Source: Halomonas halmophila (GTDB taxonomy: Bacteria; Pseudomonadota; Gammaproteobacteria; Pseudomonadales; Halomonadaceae). From it: a DNA stretch of 64,000 nucleotides. Below the pieces are notes generated by a model. It made no database searches, had not been told where the DNA came from, and was given only the letters and a program-made list of their open reading frames with translations. Of this stretch, positions 52,168 through 62,510 are shown one piece after another. Where the stretch lies: positions 1-64,000 of the forward strand of contig NZ_BJOC01000017.1 of the NCBI RefSeq assembly GCF_006540005.1. Direction: 5' to 3'. A program made the position numbers and the translations under genes. How positions within the stretch are numbered: the stretch's first letter is position 1; every line of letters begins with the position of its first letter.

Positions 52168-53124
52168 ATGAACGCAATGGTGAAAAGAAGGGTGCATGTG
52201 GCGGCTGCCGCCATCATCAGCGCCGATGGTCGTCAAGTGCTGCTGGCCCGGCGTCCCTCCAATGTGGATCAGGGCGGTCTCTGGGAGTTTCCCGGCGGCA
52301 AGCTGGCACCTTACGAGACCGGCCTCGAGGCCCTGAAGCGTGAACTGCACGAAGAACTGGGCGTGGAGATTCGTCGTGCTCAGCCGCTGATTCGTATCCA
52401 TCACGAGTACGCCGACAAGCACGTGCTGCTGGATGTCTGGCAGGTACATGACTTTGCCGGCGAGCCCTTCGGGCGTGAAGGTCAGGCGGTGCGCTGGGTG
52501 CCCATGCAGGAACTGCATGGCTATCCGTTCCCGGCGGCCAACCTGCCGATCCTGCGCGCCGTCATGCTGCCGAGCGAGTATCTGATCAGTGCCGACGAGG
52601 ACGATGACGACGTCTTCCTGGAGCGTCTGGAACGCGCCATGCGCGAGGACAGCGTGCGCCTGGTTCAGCTGCGCGCCAAGAACCTGGATGACGATGCCTA
52701 TGTCCGCCGTGCCGAAAAGGCCCTGGCCCTGTGTCGGCGCTACGAGGCGCGGCTGATGCTCAATGGCGAGCCACATTTGCTGGAGCGGGTCGACGCCGAT
52801 GGCATTCACCTGACCAGCCAGCGCTTGATGAGCCTGGAGCGTCGTCCCGTGGGTGACGACAAGTGGCTGGCGGCCTCGACGCATGACCATGGGCAGCTGG
52901 TGCAGGCCCAGCGCATCGGCTGTGACTTCGTCACCCTGTCGCCGTTGCGCACGACTCCCTCGCACCCCGAGGTGGCGCCGATCGGTTGGCACGACTTCCA
53001 ACGTCTCGTCGAGCATGCCGGCATGCCGGTCTTCGCCCTCGGGGGCATGACACGCCATGATGCCAACCATGCGCGTGCCGTGGGCGCCCAGGGCATCGCC
53101 TCCATCCGCGACTTCTGGCGCTAG
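52168..53124 (+). CDS. Nudix hydrolase fused to a ThiE/TenI-like domain
   Basis: A 318-residue two-domain protein. Residues about 5-135 are a MutT-type Nudix domain with the box GGKLAPYETGLEALKRELHEELG, likely removing oxidised dGTP. Residues about 145-318 resemble thiamine phosphate synthase or TenI (RLVQLRAKNLDD, GIHLTSQRLM, ASTHDHGQL, FALGGM), but some ThiE ligands are not obvious, so activity of this half is unknown. The same fusion is annotated in pseudomonads. A second in-frame ATG lies at 52180. Confidence 0.88.
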   Translation: MNAMVKRRVHVAAAAIISADGRQVLLARRPSNVDQGGLWEFPGGKLAPYETGLEALKRELHEELGVEIRRAQPLIRIHHEYADKHVLLDVWQVHDFAGEPFGREGQAVRWVPMQELHGYPFPAANLPILRAVMLPSEYLISADEDDDDVFLERLERAMREDSVRLVQLRAKNLDDDAYVRRAEKALALCRRYEARLMLNGEPHLLERVDADGIHLTSQRLMSLERRPVGDDKWLAASTHDHGQLVQAQRIGCDFVTLSPLRTTPSHPEVAPIGWHDFQRLVEHAGMPVFALGGMTRHDANHARAVGAQGIASIRDFWR

Positions 53125-53237
53125 GCCGCACGGCCCGGGCGGCCGATCATGCAAGGAAAGCGCAAATGTTCGGGGCGGGCGATGCAGCCAGCCCCGAAAC
53201 GTCTTACCATGAGCGTCCGCCGACAAGGAACGCTGAT

Positions 53238-54479
53238 ATGCTGGATCGTCTGCCACTATTGCTCGGGTTGCGTTATGTGCGTGCCAAGCGACGCAACCAC
53301 TTCATTTCCTTCATCTCTCTGACCTCCATGCTGGGCCTGACGCTGGGCGTGGCGGTGCTGATCCTGGTGCTCTCGGTGATGAACGGCTTCGACCGCGAGC
53401 TGCGAACCCGCATTCTGGGCATGGTCCCGCATACCCAGATCGAGAAACCCGCCGGCATGACCGAGTGGCAGTCCCTGGCCGAGCGCCTGACCGAGCGCGA
53501 GCATGTCGTCGGGGCAGCTCCCTATATCCAGCAGCAGGGCATGTTTGCCGTGGATGGCCGCAACCAGGGCGCCATGGTCAACGGCATCAAGCCCGACTGG
53601 GAACGCCGGGTGTCCATCGTCGATGACCACATGACGCAGGGCAGCCTCGATGACCTGAAACCCGGCGAGTGGAATATCGTGCTGGGTTCGGCGCTGGCCC
53701 GTCAGCTGGGGGTCGGCGTGGGCGATAGCGTGACCCTGCTGGTGCCCGAGGCATCGATCACACCGGCCGGTGTCTTCCCGCGGCTCAAGCGTTTCACCGT
53801 CAGTGGGCTCTTCAGTGTCGGTGCCGATCTGGATGCCAATCTGGCTTACGCGCATATCGAGGACATGCAGACCCTGGCGCGCATGGGAGATGCCGTGGGC
53901 GGCCTGCGTCTGGAACTGGACAACCTGTTCAAGGCCGGCAGCGTGACCCAGTCCATCGTCGATGAACTGGGGGCCGGCTATCGGGGCCTGGACTGGACCT
54001 ACTCCCGCGGCAATCTCTTTCAGGCCATCCAGATGGAGAAGCGCATGATCGGCCTGCTGTTGACCGTGATCGTGGCGGTGGCAGCCTTCAATATCGTCTC
54101 GACCCTTGTCATGGTAGTCACCGACAAGCACGCCGACATCGCCATACTGCGCACCATCGGCGCCACGCCGCGCTCCATCATGGGAATCTTCATGGTCCAG
54201 GGGCTGACCATCGGCATCATGGGGATTCTCATCGGGGTCGGGCTCGGTGTGCTGCTGGCGTTGACGGTGTCGGACATCATCGCCTTCGTCGAATCGACCC
54301 TGGGGATTCACTTCCTGGATGCCGGCGTCTACTTCATCAGTGACCTGCCGTCCCAGCTGCTGTGGTCCGATGTGGGCACTATCGTGCTGGCGGCCTTCGT
54401 GCTGACCTTCCTGTCGACGCTATACCCGGCCTGGCGTGCCGCCAAGGTTCAACCCGCGGAGGTACTGCGCTATGAATGA
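53238..54479 (+). CDS. Lipoprotein-releasing permease LolC/LolE family
   Basis: A 413-residue FtsX-like permease of the Lol transporter that passes outer-membrane lipoproteins to LolA. One membrane helix near the N terminus (ISFISLTSMLGLTLGVAVLILVLSV), a large periplasmic domain, then three helices in the last 150 residues. There is no second permease after lolD here, so this may be the single LolF type that replaces LolC and LolE; a distant second copy cannot be excluded. It overlaps lolD by eight bases. Confidence 0.9.
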   Translation: MLDRLPLLLGLRYVRAKRRNHFISFISLTSMLGLTLGVAVLILVLSVMNGFDRELRTRILGMVPHTQIEKPAGMTEWQSLAERLTEREHVVGAAPYIQQQGMFAVDGRNQGAMVNGIKPDWERRVSIVDDHMTQGSLDDLKPGEWNIVLGSALARQLGVGVGDSVTLLVPEASITPAGVFPRLKRFTVSGLFSVGADLDANLAYAHIEDMQTLARMGDAVGGLRLELDNLFKAGSVTQSIVDELGAGYRGLDWTYSRGNLFQAIQMEKRMIGLLLTVIVAVAAFNIVSTLVMVVTDKHADIAILRTIGATPRSIMGIFMVQGLTIGIMGILIGVGLGVLLALTVSDIIAFVESTLGIHFLDAGVYFISDLPSQLLWSDVGTIVLAAFVLTFLSTLYPAWRAAKVQPAEVLRYE

Positions 54480-55197
54480 TCCAGCGAGCAAGTCCGCTGC
54501 AGCAGCGGGCGAGGTGATGCTCGAGTGCCGAGAGCTGACGCGCACTTACCGTGAAGGTCCTCATGATCTGACGGTGCTCGACTCGCTGGCGCTCAGCGTG
54601 CGGGCCGGCGAGCGGGTGGCGGTAGTCGGCAGCTCGGGTTCCGGCAAGACGACCCTGCTCAACCTGCTGGGAGGACTGGACCGCCCCAGTCACGGCGAGG
54701 TGCGGGTTGCCGGCGAGGTGCTGCACCGCATGGGCGATGCCGCCCTGGGGCGCTTTCGCAATCAGCACATCGGCTTCGTCTACCAGTTTCATCATCTGCT
54801 GGCCGAATTCACGGCCATCGAGAACGCCGCCTTGCCGCTGATCGTGCGCGGCCAACGCAAACGTGACGCCGAACAGCGTGCCATGCAGATTCTCGAGGGC
54901 GTCGGCATGCGTGAACGGGCCGACCATAAGCCGGGGGAATTGTCCGGGGGCGAGCGTCAGCGCGTGGCCATCGCCCGCGCGCTGGTAACCGATCCGAGCC
55001 TGGTGCTGATGGACGAGCCGACCGGCAATCTCGACCAGACCACGGCGGCCAGCATTCTGGCGCTGATGGACGAACTGTCTGCTTCGGCGGCCTGCGCCTT
55101 CATCATCGTCACCCATGACCCCGGCCTCGCCGCGCACCAGGACCGCGTCCTGCGTCTTGATGGCGGACGCTTGACCGATCAGGCGGTCGGCGACTGA
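54472..55197 (+). CDS. lolD: Lipoprotein-releasing ATPase LolD
   Basis: A 241-residue MacB-like ATPase of the Lol complex. Walker A GSSGSGKTTLLN, the LolD motif region FVYQFHHLLAEFTAIENA, signature LSGGERQRVAIARAL and Walker B LVLMDEPTGNLD are visible. The start is within the permease gene. Confidence 0.95.
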   Translation: MNDPASKSAAAAGEVMLECRELTRTYREGPHDLTVLDSLALSVRAGERVAVVGSSGSGKTTLLNLLGGLDRPSHGEVRVAGEVLHRMGDAALGRFRNQHIGFVYQFHHLLAEFTAIENAALPLIVRGQRKRDAEQRAMQILEGVGMRERADHKPGELSGGERQRVAIARALVTDPSLVLMDEPTGNLDQTTAASILALMDELSASAACAFIIVTHDPGLAAHQDRVLRLDGGRLTDQAVGD

Positions 55198-55207
55198 CAC
55201 ACCTCTC

Positions 55208-55762
55208 TCAGGGCTCGCCAACCTCCGGCGGGCCTCCGCGACGCTTGTGCCGCCGCCGGGCGGCGCGGCGCCTCCAGCTTCTGACTACCTGCCAGCGCCA
55301 CAGCAGCCGGATGACCAGACTGCCGGTCAGCCCGCAGGCGACCGCCGCGACCAGGGAGCCGAGCGCCAGTGCCGGCAGTATGTCCAACATCTGATCGGCG
55401 ATCCAGCGCGTCGACAGGCCGTCAGGGGCCTGTCGCGCCGGCGCCTCCAGTAGCCAGGCCCCCAGCCGATAATTGGCATAGAAGATGAGCGGCATGGTCA
55501 ATGGGTTGGTGATCCATACCAGGGCGACCGATAACGGCAGATTGGCGCGCAGTGCCCAGGCGCCCAGGGCGGCCGAGGCCATCTGGAAGGGGATCGGCAG
55601 CAGGGCGCAGAAAAGGCCCACCAGAAAGGCATTGGCCACGCTGCGTCGCGAAAGCACCCAGAGGGCCGGGTTGCCGATCCAGTGACTCATGAAGCGCAGT
55701 GAGCGTTGCCGCCTTAGCGTCTCGGGGTGGGGTAGATAGCGCTGCAGGAGTCGGCGCGGCAT
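55208..55762 (-). CDS. DUF2062 membrane protein
   Basis: A 184-residue protein of unknown function. The DUF2062 core with conserved NALWVLSRRSVANAFLVGLF-like start (GNPALWVLSRRSVANAF), PIPFQM and WITNPLTMPLIFYANYRLG lies in two or three hydrophobic segments, followed by a very basic C-terminal tail. It is convergent with lolD and divergent from comEC, the same context as in Pseudomonas. Start chosen at MPRRLLQRYLPHPE. Confidence 0.87.
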   Translation of the reverse strand: MPRRLLQRYLPHPETLRRQRSLRFMSHWIGNPALWVLSRRSVANAFLVGLFCALLPIPFQMASAALGAWALRANLPLSVALVWITNPLTMPLIFYANYRLGAWLLEAPARQAPDGLSTRWIADQMLDILPALALGSLVAAVACGLTGSLVIRLLWRWQVVRSWRRRAARRRHKRRGGPPEVGEP

Positions 55763-55866
55763 GTCGGTAGGCTCGCGGATTCGAAACAACGTCTATTATC
55801 CATACAAGGCGTATGCCTCGCCATGGCGTCCCGCGGGCGGCACGAGGCATCGGGATCACGCGTGTC

Positions 55867-58248
55867 ATGGATGATGGAATGCGACAGGGGTGGGCCATGC
55901 CCGTGGCGCTGGCGACGCTGGCGGGCATTCTGAGTGGCGCCCTGGCCAGTGCGAGCGTGCTGCAGCTGGTCGCTGGCCTCGGATTGGGGTGCCTGGTGCA
56001 GCGCCGCTGGCGCGCGGCGTTGCTGGCCGGACTGGTGCTGGTGGTCGCGGTGCGAGTCCTGTCGCTGATCGGCGGAGAACTGGCGCCGGGGCTGAGTCGC
56101 CAGGATGTCCGGCTCGAGGTCGAGGTGACCGCGGTCTCGCGTCAGGCGGGGATGGCACGCCTGGACTTGAGGGTCGCGGATTGTCGACCCTTGAGCGAGG
56201 GCCTGCCGTCCTGCGAACAACTGTCGCGTCTGCGCCTGAGCGTCTATCGCGGTCCGACGTTCGAGGTCGGGGAGCGCTGGCGACTCACGGCGAGGTTGCG
56301 GCCCCCCTCGGGGTTCGCCAACCCCGGCAGCTTCGATTATCGCGGCTGGCTGTGGCGGGAAGGCTTTCAGGCCACGGGCTATCTGCGCTCGGCGCCGGGG
56401 CCCAGGCGGCTGGCTGCGGCCCCTTTCTCACTGCACAGGCTGGCCCTGGCGCGTCTGGCGGAAGCTGACCTGGAAGCCCGCCCGGCGCGCTGGCTGGCGG
56501 CCCTGACGCTGGGCGCCGAACGCCAGTTGACCCGGGCCGACTGGGAACTGCTCAATGCCACCGGTACCACGCACCTGGTGGTCATTTCCGGCCTGCATAT
56601 CGGCCTGGTGGCGACCTTCGCGTTGATTCTGTCCCGCGGACTGGCGCGTGGGCTGAGCCCAGGCCATTGGCGCATGGCGATCTGGCCATGGTGGTCGGCC
56701 GGTGTGGCGGCGACTGGCTATGCGCTGCTGGCCGGCCTCGAAGCTCCCGCCCTGCGGGCGCTGATCATGTCCCTGATCGGCCTGTGGGTCGCCAGTGGCC
56801 GCCATGCACCGGGCCCCTGGCAGGCCTGGTGGCTGGCGCTAGCGATCGTCGTACTGCTCGATCCGCTGGCCGCCTGGCGCCCCGGACTCTGGCTTTCCTT
56901 CGTGGCCGTGGCGCTGTTGATCCTGATCTGGCAGGGGCGGGCCAGGCCGCGCGGGGTGAAGGGCTGGTGCCTGGCCCTGTTGCGTACCCAGTGGCTGCTG
57001 GCGCCGGTCATGGCCGCGGCCGTCCTGCTGGCCTTCGGTCGGCTGGCCCCGGCCGCTCCCTTGATCAACCTGGTAGCGGTCCCCCTGGTCAGCAGCCTGA
57101 TGGTTCCGTTGGGTCTGGCTGGCTGGTTGCTGGCCTGGGCGCCGCCGCTCTCGGCGGCCTGCTGGGCGGGGTTCGCGGTGCTCAGCGAGGCGCTAGCTGG
57201 TCTGCTGGAAGCGAGTGCTGCGATTATGCCGGTGCATGAGCCGTCGGCGTCGCAGCGTTGGCCACTGGCCCTGGGGCTGGGGCTCATCGGCCTGGTCTGG
57301 GCCTTGCCCGGTGTGGACCGGCGCTGGCGAACCCTGGCGAGTGCGCTGCTGTGTCTCGGCATCGTCTGGCCCGAGGAGCACCGCTTGCCCCCCGAGCGGC
57401 TCTGGGTGCGTGTGCATGATGTCGGCCAGGGGCAACTGGTGGAATTGCGCACCGCGGGCTACCGCCTGCTGGTGGACACCGGGCCACGTTTCGGCTCCGG
57501 CTTCATGCCCCTCGAGACGCTCTGGCCGCCCGGCCAGCATGTCGATGATGTGCTGGTCAGCCACGGCGACCGGGATCACGCCGGCGGCCTGCAGGCTCTC
57601 GAGAAAGACCATGCGGTCGCACGCTATCTGGCCCCCGCCGAGGCCGATCTGCCGGTACGCTTTCGGGCATGCCATGCTGGACAGGCCTGGCGACGCGATG
57701 GCGTCGAGTTTCGCCTGCTGTGGCCGCCGGCCAACTTGCGCGGCATGTCGAAGAATGATCGCTCCTGCGTGCTGCTGGTCAGCGTCGGGTCTCATCGGCT
57801 GTTGATACCCGGGGATGTCGGCCGCCGCGTGGAGCGCAGCTTCCTGCGTCAGCTGGAAGGGGGTATCGCCGTGCTGGTGGCGGGCCATCACGGCAGCCGT
57901 ACCAGCTCGGGGCCGGCCCTGGTCGAGGCGTTGCGGCCCGAGATCGTGGTCTACAGTGCGGCTCTGGATGGGCGTTTCGAGCATCCGGCGGGGTCCGTGG
58001 TACGGCGTTTCCGGCGCGTCGGCAGCTGTCAGTGGAACACGGCTCAGGATGGCGCCCTGACGCTCGAACTGGGGGGATCCGGGCCGCCCCGTATCGCTGC
58101 CGCCCGCGGTTCGCCGCGTGCGCCCGGGCCTGCCATGGCCTGGCCCCGGTGGCGCAGCGGTGTCGGGCACGACTGCCTTGCGTTAGAATCCACTCCAGTG
58201 ACGCCGGCTTTATCCGTGCCCCTATCCACCCGAGCGGAGACACCGTGA
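55867..58248 (+). CDS. comEC: DNA uptake channel protein ComEC/Rec2
   Basis: A 793-residue inner-membrane protein thought to carry single-stranded DNA into the cytoplasm in transformation. N-terminal helices and an OB-like DUF4131 domain (RPPSGFANPGSFDYRGWLW), the Competence multi-helix domain (TTHLVVISGLHIGLVA), and a C-terminal metallo-beta-lactamase-like domain with SHGDRDHAGG and AGHHGSRTSSG. Several start codons are possible (55813, 55867, 55879). It overlaps msbA by four bases. Confidence 0.93.
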   Translation: MDDGMRQGWAMPVALATLAGILSGALASASVLQLVAGLGLGCLVQRRWRAALLAGLVLVVAVRVLSLIGGELAPGLSRQDVRLEVEVTAVSRQAGMARLDLRVADCRPLSEGLPSCEQLSRLRLSVYRGPTFEVGERWRLTARLRPPSGFANPGSFDYRGWLWREGFQATGYLRSAPGPRRLAAAPFSLHRLALARLAEADLEARPARWLAALTLGAERQLTRADWELLNATGTTHLVVISGLHIGLVATFALILSRGLARGLSPGHWRMAIWPWWSAGVAATGYALLAGLEAPALRALIMSLIGLWVASGRHAPGPWQAWWLALAIVVLLDPLAAWRPGLWLSFVAVALLILIWQGRARPRGVKGWCLALLRTQWLLAPVMAAAVLLAFGRLAPAAPLINLVAVPLVSSLMVPLGLAGWLLAWAPPLSAACWAGFAVLSEALAGLLEASAAIMPVHEPSASQRWPLALGLGLIGLVWALPGVDRRWRTLASALLCLGIVWPEEHRLPPERLWVRVHDVGQGQLVELRTAGYRLLVDTGPRFGSGFMPLETLWPPGQHVDDVLVSHGDRDHAGGLQALEKDHAVARYLAPAEADLPVRFRACHAGQAWRRDGVEFRLLWPPANLRGMSKNDRSCVLLVSVGSHRLLIPGDVGRRVERSFLRQLEGGIAVLVAGHHGSRTSSGPALVEALRPEIVVYSAALDGRFEHPAGSVVRRFRRVGSCQWNTAQDGALTLELGGSGPPRIAAARGSPRAPGPAMAWPRWRSGVGHDCLALESTPVTPALSVPLSTRAETP

Positions 58249-59990
58249 TCGAATACTCCGGCTGGACTCTCTACAAGCGTCTGATGGGCTATGTCAGGCC
58301 GCACTGGCGGGCCTTCTCCCTGGCGGTCGTCGGCTACATCCTGTATGCGGCTTCCAGCACGGCACTGGCCGAAATGATGAAGCGCCTGATCGATGGTATC
58401 CAGAACCCCGATGCGGCGTTCCGCATGTGGTTGCCGCTGTTCGTTGTCGGCATGTTCGCCTTTCGCGGCCTGGGTACCTTTCTCGGCACCTATTACATGA
58501 CCAATGTGGCGCGCAACCTGGTCCATGCCCTGCGCTGTGATGTTTTCAACCACATGCTGCATCTGCCGGGACGCTTCTTCGACGCTCATTCTTCCGGGCA
58601 CCTGATCTCGCGGGTCACCTACCACGTGGAGCAGGTGACCGGAGCGGCCACCAAGGCGATCACCATCCTGTTGCGGGAAGGCTTCTTCGTCATTGGCCTG
58701 GTGGCCTACCTGATGTGGACCAACTGGATGCTGACCCTGCTGTTTCTGGCGGTCACACCGCTGATCGGTGGCGTGGTCAGTTATGCCAGCAAGCGTTTTC
58801 GGCGGATTTCCCAGCGCATTCAGCGCTCCATGGGCGATGTCACCCATGTGGCCTCCGAGGCACTGTCCGGCTATCGCGTGGTGCGAACGCATGGCGCGGA
58901 GCCCTTTGAAAAGGCGCGCTTTGCCGAGGCCAGCGAAGCCAATCGCCTGCAGAGCATGAAGGAGGCCCTGACCAAGGCCACCAGCACGCCGGTCATCCAA
59001 CTGCTGGTGGCGCTGGCCCTGGCCGGTCTGGTTTGGCTTGCCATGTCACCGGCCCTGATGGCCGAGATGACGCCGGGTGAATTCGTGGCCTTCATCACGG
59101 CGGCCTCCTTGATGGCCAAGCCAGTGCGTCAGCTGACCGAGGTCAATGCCACCGTGCAAAAGGGCATTGCCGCGGCGGGCGAGCTGTTTGGCCTGCTCGA
59201 GGAGCCCGCCGAGAAGGATGACGGCGAACGGCTGCCCGGACGCCTCGAAGGGCGTGTGCGCTTCGAAGGAGTGCACTTCGCCTACGGCGAGGATCAGCCT
59301 GAGGTGCTCAAGGGCATCGATCTCGAGGTCGCCGCCGGTGAAATGGTTGCCATCGTTGGTCGCTCGGGCAGTGGCAAGTCGACCCTGATGGGGCTCCTGC
59401 CGCGCTTCTATTATCCCACCCGGGGGCGCATCCTGTTCGATGAGGTGCCTCTGGAGAGCTATCAACTGGCCCCCTTGCGACGCTGTATCGCCCTGGTGTC
59501 GCAGCAGGTCACGCTGTTCAACGCCAGTATCGCCGACAATATCGCCTACGGGATGGACGAGGCCGACCCGGCCGCCATCGAGGTGGCCGCACGCGCCGCC
59601 CATGCGCACGAGTTCATCGCCAAACTGGCCGATGGCTATGACACCGTGGTCGGCGAAAACGGCGTGATGCTGTCCGGCGGACAGCGTCAGCGCCTGGCCA
59701 TCGCGCGGGCCATCTACAAGGACTCACCGCTGCTGGTGCTGGACGAGGCGACCTCGGCACTGGATACCGAATCCGAGCGCTATATCCAGGCGGCGCTGGA
59801 AGAGGTCTGCCGTGGTCGGACCACCTTTGTCATTGCCCATCGTTTGTCGACCATCGAGCGGGCCGACCGTATCCTGGTCATGGAAGCCGGCGAAATCGTC
59901 GAGCAGGGCAGTCATGCCGAGCTGATGGCTCGGGACGGCGCCTATGCGGCCCTGCATCGGCTGCAGTTCCGTGAGGCCGCGCCGGCATGA
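58245..59990 (+). CDS. msbA: Lipid A flippase MsbA
   Basis: A 581-residue ABC half-transporter that flips core-lipid A across the inner membrane. Six membrane helices (residues about 20-310), then the ATPase with Walker A GRSGSGKSTLMGLL, signature LSGGQRQRLAIARAI and LLVLDEATSALD. The start is GTG (VIEYSGWTLY) overlapping the comEC stop, with GGAGA upstream. It is coupled to lpxK by a four-base overlap. Confidence 0.96.
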   Translation: MIEYSGWTLYKRLMGYVRPHWRAFSLAVVGYILYAASSTALAEMMKRLIDGIQNPDAAFRMWLPLFVVGMFAFRGLGTFLGTYYMTNVARNLVHALRCDVFNHMLHLPGRFFDAHSSGHLISRVTYHVEQVTGAATKAITILLREGFFVIGLVAYLMWTNWMLTLLFLAVTPLIGGVVSYASKRFRRISQRIQRSMGDVTHVASEALSGYRVVRTHGAEPFEKARFAEASEANRLQSMKEALTKATSTPVIQLLVALALAGLVWLAMSPALMAEMTPGEFVAFITAASLMAKPVRQLTEVNATVQKGIAAAGELFGLLEEPAEKDDGERLPGRLEGRVRFEGVHFAYGEDQPEVLKGIDLEVAAGEMVAIVGRSGSGKSTLMGLLPRFYYPTRGRILFDEVPLESYQLAPLRRCIALVSQQVTLFNASIADNIAYGMDEADPAAIEVAARAAHAHEFIAKLADGYDTVVGENGVMLSGGQRQRLAIARAIYKDSPLLVLDEATSALDTESERYIQAALEEVCRGRTTFVIAHRLSTIERADRILVMEAGEIVEQGSHAELMARDGAYAALHRLQFREAAPA

Positions 59991-60979
59991 ACCGATTGGC
60001 CGAGCGCTGGCTGCAGGCCGCCTACGGGGGCGAGGCCTGGTTGGCGCTGCTGCGTCCGCTGGAGTGGCTGTATCGGCGGGTCGTGCAGCAGCGGGCGCAG
60101 GCCTATCGACACGGCCGTCGCGAGACATGGCGGGCGCCGGTGCCAGTGATCGTGGTGGGCAATATCACCCTGGGCGGCACCGGCAAGTCGCCCCTGGTGG
60201 CCTGGCTGGCGCGGCACCTCAAGGAGGCGGGCTGGACGCCGGGCATCCTGTCCCGCGGGTATGGCGGTCAGGCGGCGCATTATCCGCTGCTGCTGACCCC
60301 CGAGACTCGGGTGACCGAGAGCGGCGACGAGCCGCGCATGCTGGCCGACCAGACCGGCTGCCCGGTGGTGGTCGATCCGCAACGCCCCCGCGGCGGCCGG
60401 CGCCTGCTGGAGGCGGGTTGCGATATCCTGCTCAGTGATGACGGCCTGCAGCACCTGGCCCTGGGGCGGGACCTGGAAATCGTCGTGGTCGATGGGCAGC
60501 GCGGCCTGGGCAATGGTCGTTGCCTGCCGGCCGGCCCGCTGCGCGAGCCCGTCGAACGCCTGGACAGCGTGGATGCGGTGCTGGTCACCGGTGAGACACG
60601 CCAGCCATTGCCGGTGGCGAGCCATAGCATGCCGCTCAGGCCTGTGGCCTGGCGGTCCCTGGCAGATGGTCAGCGGCGGCCCCTGCAGCCCTTGCCGTTC
60701 ACCGGGCCGGTGCATGCCCTGGCGGGCATCGGCCGGCCGGCGCGCTTCTTCGCCACTCTGGAGGCGCTGGGGGTCGACTTCTCGGCCCATGCCTTCGCCG
60801 ATCACCACCGATTCACGGCCGGTGACCTGGCCTTCGCGGATCAGCGGCCCCTGGTGATGACGGCCAAGGACGCGGTCAAGTGCCGCGAACTGGCGACGGA
60901 TGCCTGGAGTCTGGACGTGGAGGCCGAGCCCGACACGGCCTTCGTCGCCTGGCTGAATGCTCGCCTGGCAAGGCGCTGA
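59987..60979 (+). CDS. lpxK: Tetraacyldisaccharide 4'-kinase LpxK
   Basis: A 330-residue membrane-associated P-loop kinase, sixth step of lipid A synthesis. The P-loop is [16 protein letters not shown], and further motifs are [19 protein letters not shown] and [12 protein letters not shown]. The msbA-lpxK-ycaR-kdsB order equals that of E. coli. Confidence 0.96.
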   Translation: MNRLAERWLQAAYGGEAWLALLRPLEWLYRRVVQQRAQAYRHGRRETWRAPVPVIVVGNITLGGTGKSPLVAWLARHLKEAGWTPGILSRGYGGQAAHYPLLLTPETRVTESGDEPRMLADQTGCPVVVDPQRPRGGRRLLEAGCDILLSDDGLQHLALGRDLEIVVVDGQRGLGNGRCLPAGPLREPVERLDSVDAVLVTGETRQPLPVASHSMPLRPVAWRSLADGQRRPLQPLPFTGPVHALAGIGRPARFFATLEALGVDFSAHAFADHHRFTAGDLAFADQRPLVMTAKDAVKCRELATDAWSLDVEAEPDTAFVAWLNARLARR

Positions 60980-61040
60980 ATCTGTTACCCAACCCCGTGC
61001 CATCCCCGAGAATGGCCGCAATTGCTCTGGAGGCGACGCG

Positions 61041-61250
61041 ATGGACAAGGAACTACTGGCAATGCTGGTGTGCCCGCAGTGCAAGGGCAAACTGAAATAC
61101 GACCGCGAGGCCGACGAGCTGCTGTGCCGGTATGACGGCCTGGCCTATCCGGTGCGCGACGGCATTCCGGTCATGCTGCCCGATGAGGCACGTGCCATGG
61201 ATGTCGACGAAAAGCTGCCGCCGTCTGACGGACGCCGGGATGACGCCTGA
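61041..61250 (+). CDS. ycaR: Trm112-like zinc-ribbon protein YcaR (UPF0434)
   Basis: A 69-residue protein with CPQC at residues 11-14, a second part [20 protein letters not shown], and an acidic end. Trm112-family proteins activate methyltransferases in other organisms; the role in bacteria is not established. It sits between lpxK and kdsB, as in E. coli. GGAGG lies upstream. Confidence 0.92.
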   Translation: MDKELLAMLVCPQCKGKLKYDREADELLCRYDGLAYPVRDGIPVMLPDEARAMDVDEKLPPSDGRRDDA

Positions 61251-61260
61251 GGGGGCCGAG

Positions 61261-62034
61261 ATGCAGGATTTCATCGTCGTGATACCGTCGCGCTTCGCCT
61301 CGACACGCCTGCCGGGCAAACCCCTGCTGGAGATTGCCGGTGAGCCCATGGTCAAGCATGTCTGGCGCCGGGCCTGTGAAAGCGCGGCCACCCGGGTGGT
61401 GATTGCCACCGATGACGAACGGATTCGTGACGCCTTCGCCGGACTGGAAGCGGAAGTGGTGATGACGCGGCCCGATCATCCCTCCGGCACGGACCGTCTG
61501 GCGGAGGTCGCCGCCATCCTGGACTTGCCCGACGACGCCGTGCTGGTCAATGTCCAGGGGGATGAGCCGCTGATTCCCCCGGCGCTCATCGATCAGGTCG
61601 CACAGCGCCTGTTCGATGACACCGGGGCCTCCATTGCCACCCTGGCCGAGCCCATCACCGATGTCGATTCGCTGTTCAATCCCAATGCGGTGAAGGTGGT
61701 CCGCCAGGCCTCGGGGAGGGCGCTCTACTTCTCGCGGGCGCCGATTCCCTGGGATCGGCAGGCCTTCGCACAACGCCCCGAGCAGCTCGAGACCGATGCC
61801 TGGCTGCGTCATATCGGCATCTATGCCTATCGCGCGAGCTTCCTCGCCGAGTACCTCGGCTGGGCGGCGTCGCCGCTCGAGCAGCTGGAGCAACTGGAAC
61901 AACTGCGCGCCCTGCATCATGGTCATGCCATCCAGGTCGGCCTCGCCCGGGAGCCCAACCCGGCCGGTGTCGACACCGCCGATGACCTCGAGCGGGTGCG
62001 CCAATGGATGCAGGATCAGGGAGCAGGCACATGA
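61261..62034 (+). CDS. kdsB: CMP-Kdo synthetase KdsB
   Basis: A 257-residue cytidylyltransferase that activates Kdo for LPS core assembly. [19 protein letters not shown] is the CTP-binding start; [11 protein letters not shown] and [11 protein letters not shown] are diagnostic. The stop overlaps the phosphatase start by four bases. An in-frame ATG lies 21 bases earlier. Confidence 0.96.
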   Translation: MQDFIVVIPSRFASTRLPGKPLLEIAGEPMVKHVWRRACESAATRVVIATDDERIRDAFAGLEAEVVMTRPDHPSGTDRLAEVAAILDLPDDAVLVNVQGDEPLIPPALIDQVAQRLFDDTGASIATLAEPITDVDSLFNPNAVKVVRQASGRALYFSRAPIPWDRQAFAQRPEQLETDAWLRHIGIYAYRASFLAEYLGWAASPLEQLEQLEQLRALHHGHAIQVGLAREPNPAGVDTADDLERVRQWMQDQGAGT

Positions 62035-62510
62035 TACGGGTGCTTTTCGTCTGTCTGGGCAATATCTGTCGTTCGCCGACCGCCGAGGGCATGCTGCGTC
62101 GCCGGATCCGCGAGGCGGGACTGGCCGACCGGGTCGAGATCGACTCCTGTGGTGTCGGCCCCTGGCATGTGGGCGAGCCTCCGGATGCCCGGGCACGCAA
62201 GGCGGCGGCCAGGCGTGGTCTGGACATCGGCGATCTGCGTGGGCGTCAGCTGGTGGCGGCGGACTTTTCGCGCTTCGACTACCTGCTGGCCATGGATCAC
62301 GACAACCTCGCGACCCTGGAGAAGCAACGACCCGCCGACTGCCGGGCGCATGTCGGCCTCTTCCTGGCATACGCCGGGCTGGCCGACACGCCCGTGCCCG
62401 ACCCCTATTTCGGCGGCGAGCGTGGTTTCGAGGAGATGATGGATCTGCTCGAGAGTGCCTGCGAGGGGTTGGTGGCGAGTCTCGAGCAGCGCCTGGAGGC
62501 GTCGTCTTGA
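62031..62510 (+). CDS. Low-molecular-weight protein tyrosine phosphatase
   Basis: A 159-residue LMW phosphatase. The catalytic P-loop is Cys8-LGNIC-Arg14 (C-x5-R) near the N terminus and the general acid lies in PVPDPYFGG. Acidic and tyrosine features match the family. Substrates are unknown; in Pseudomonas the same position is annotated ptpA. No tyrosine kinase or capsule genes are nearby. It overlaps kdsB and murB by three or four bases. Confidence 0.92.
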   Translation: MIRVLFVCLGNICRSPTAEGMLRRRIREAGLADRVEIDSCGVGPWHVGEPPDARARKAAARRGLDIGDLRGRQLVAADFSRFDYLLAMDHDNLATLEKQRPADCRAHVGLFLAYAGLADTPVPDPYFGGERGFEEMMDLLESACEGLVASLEQRLEASS

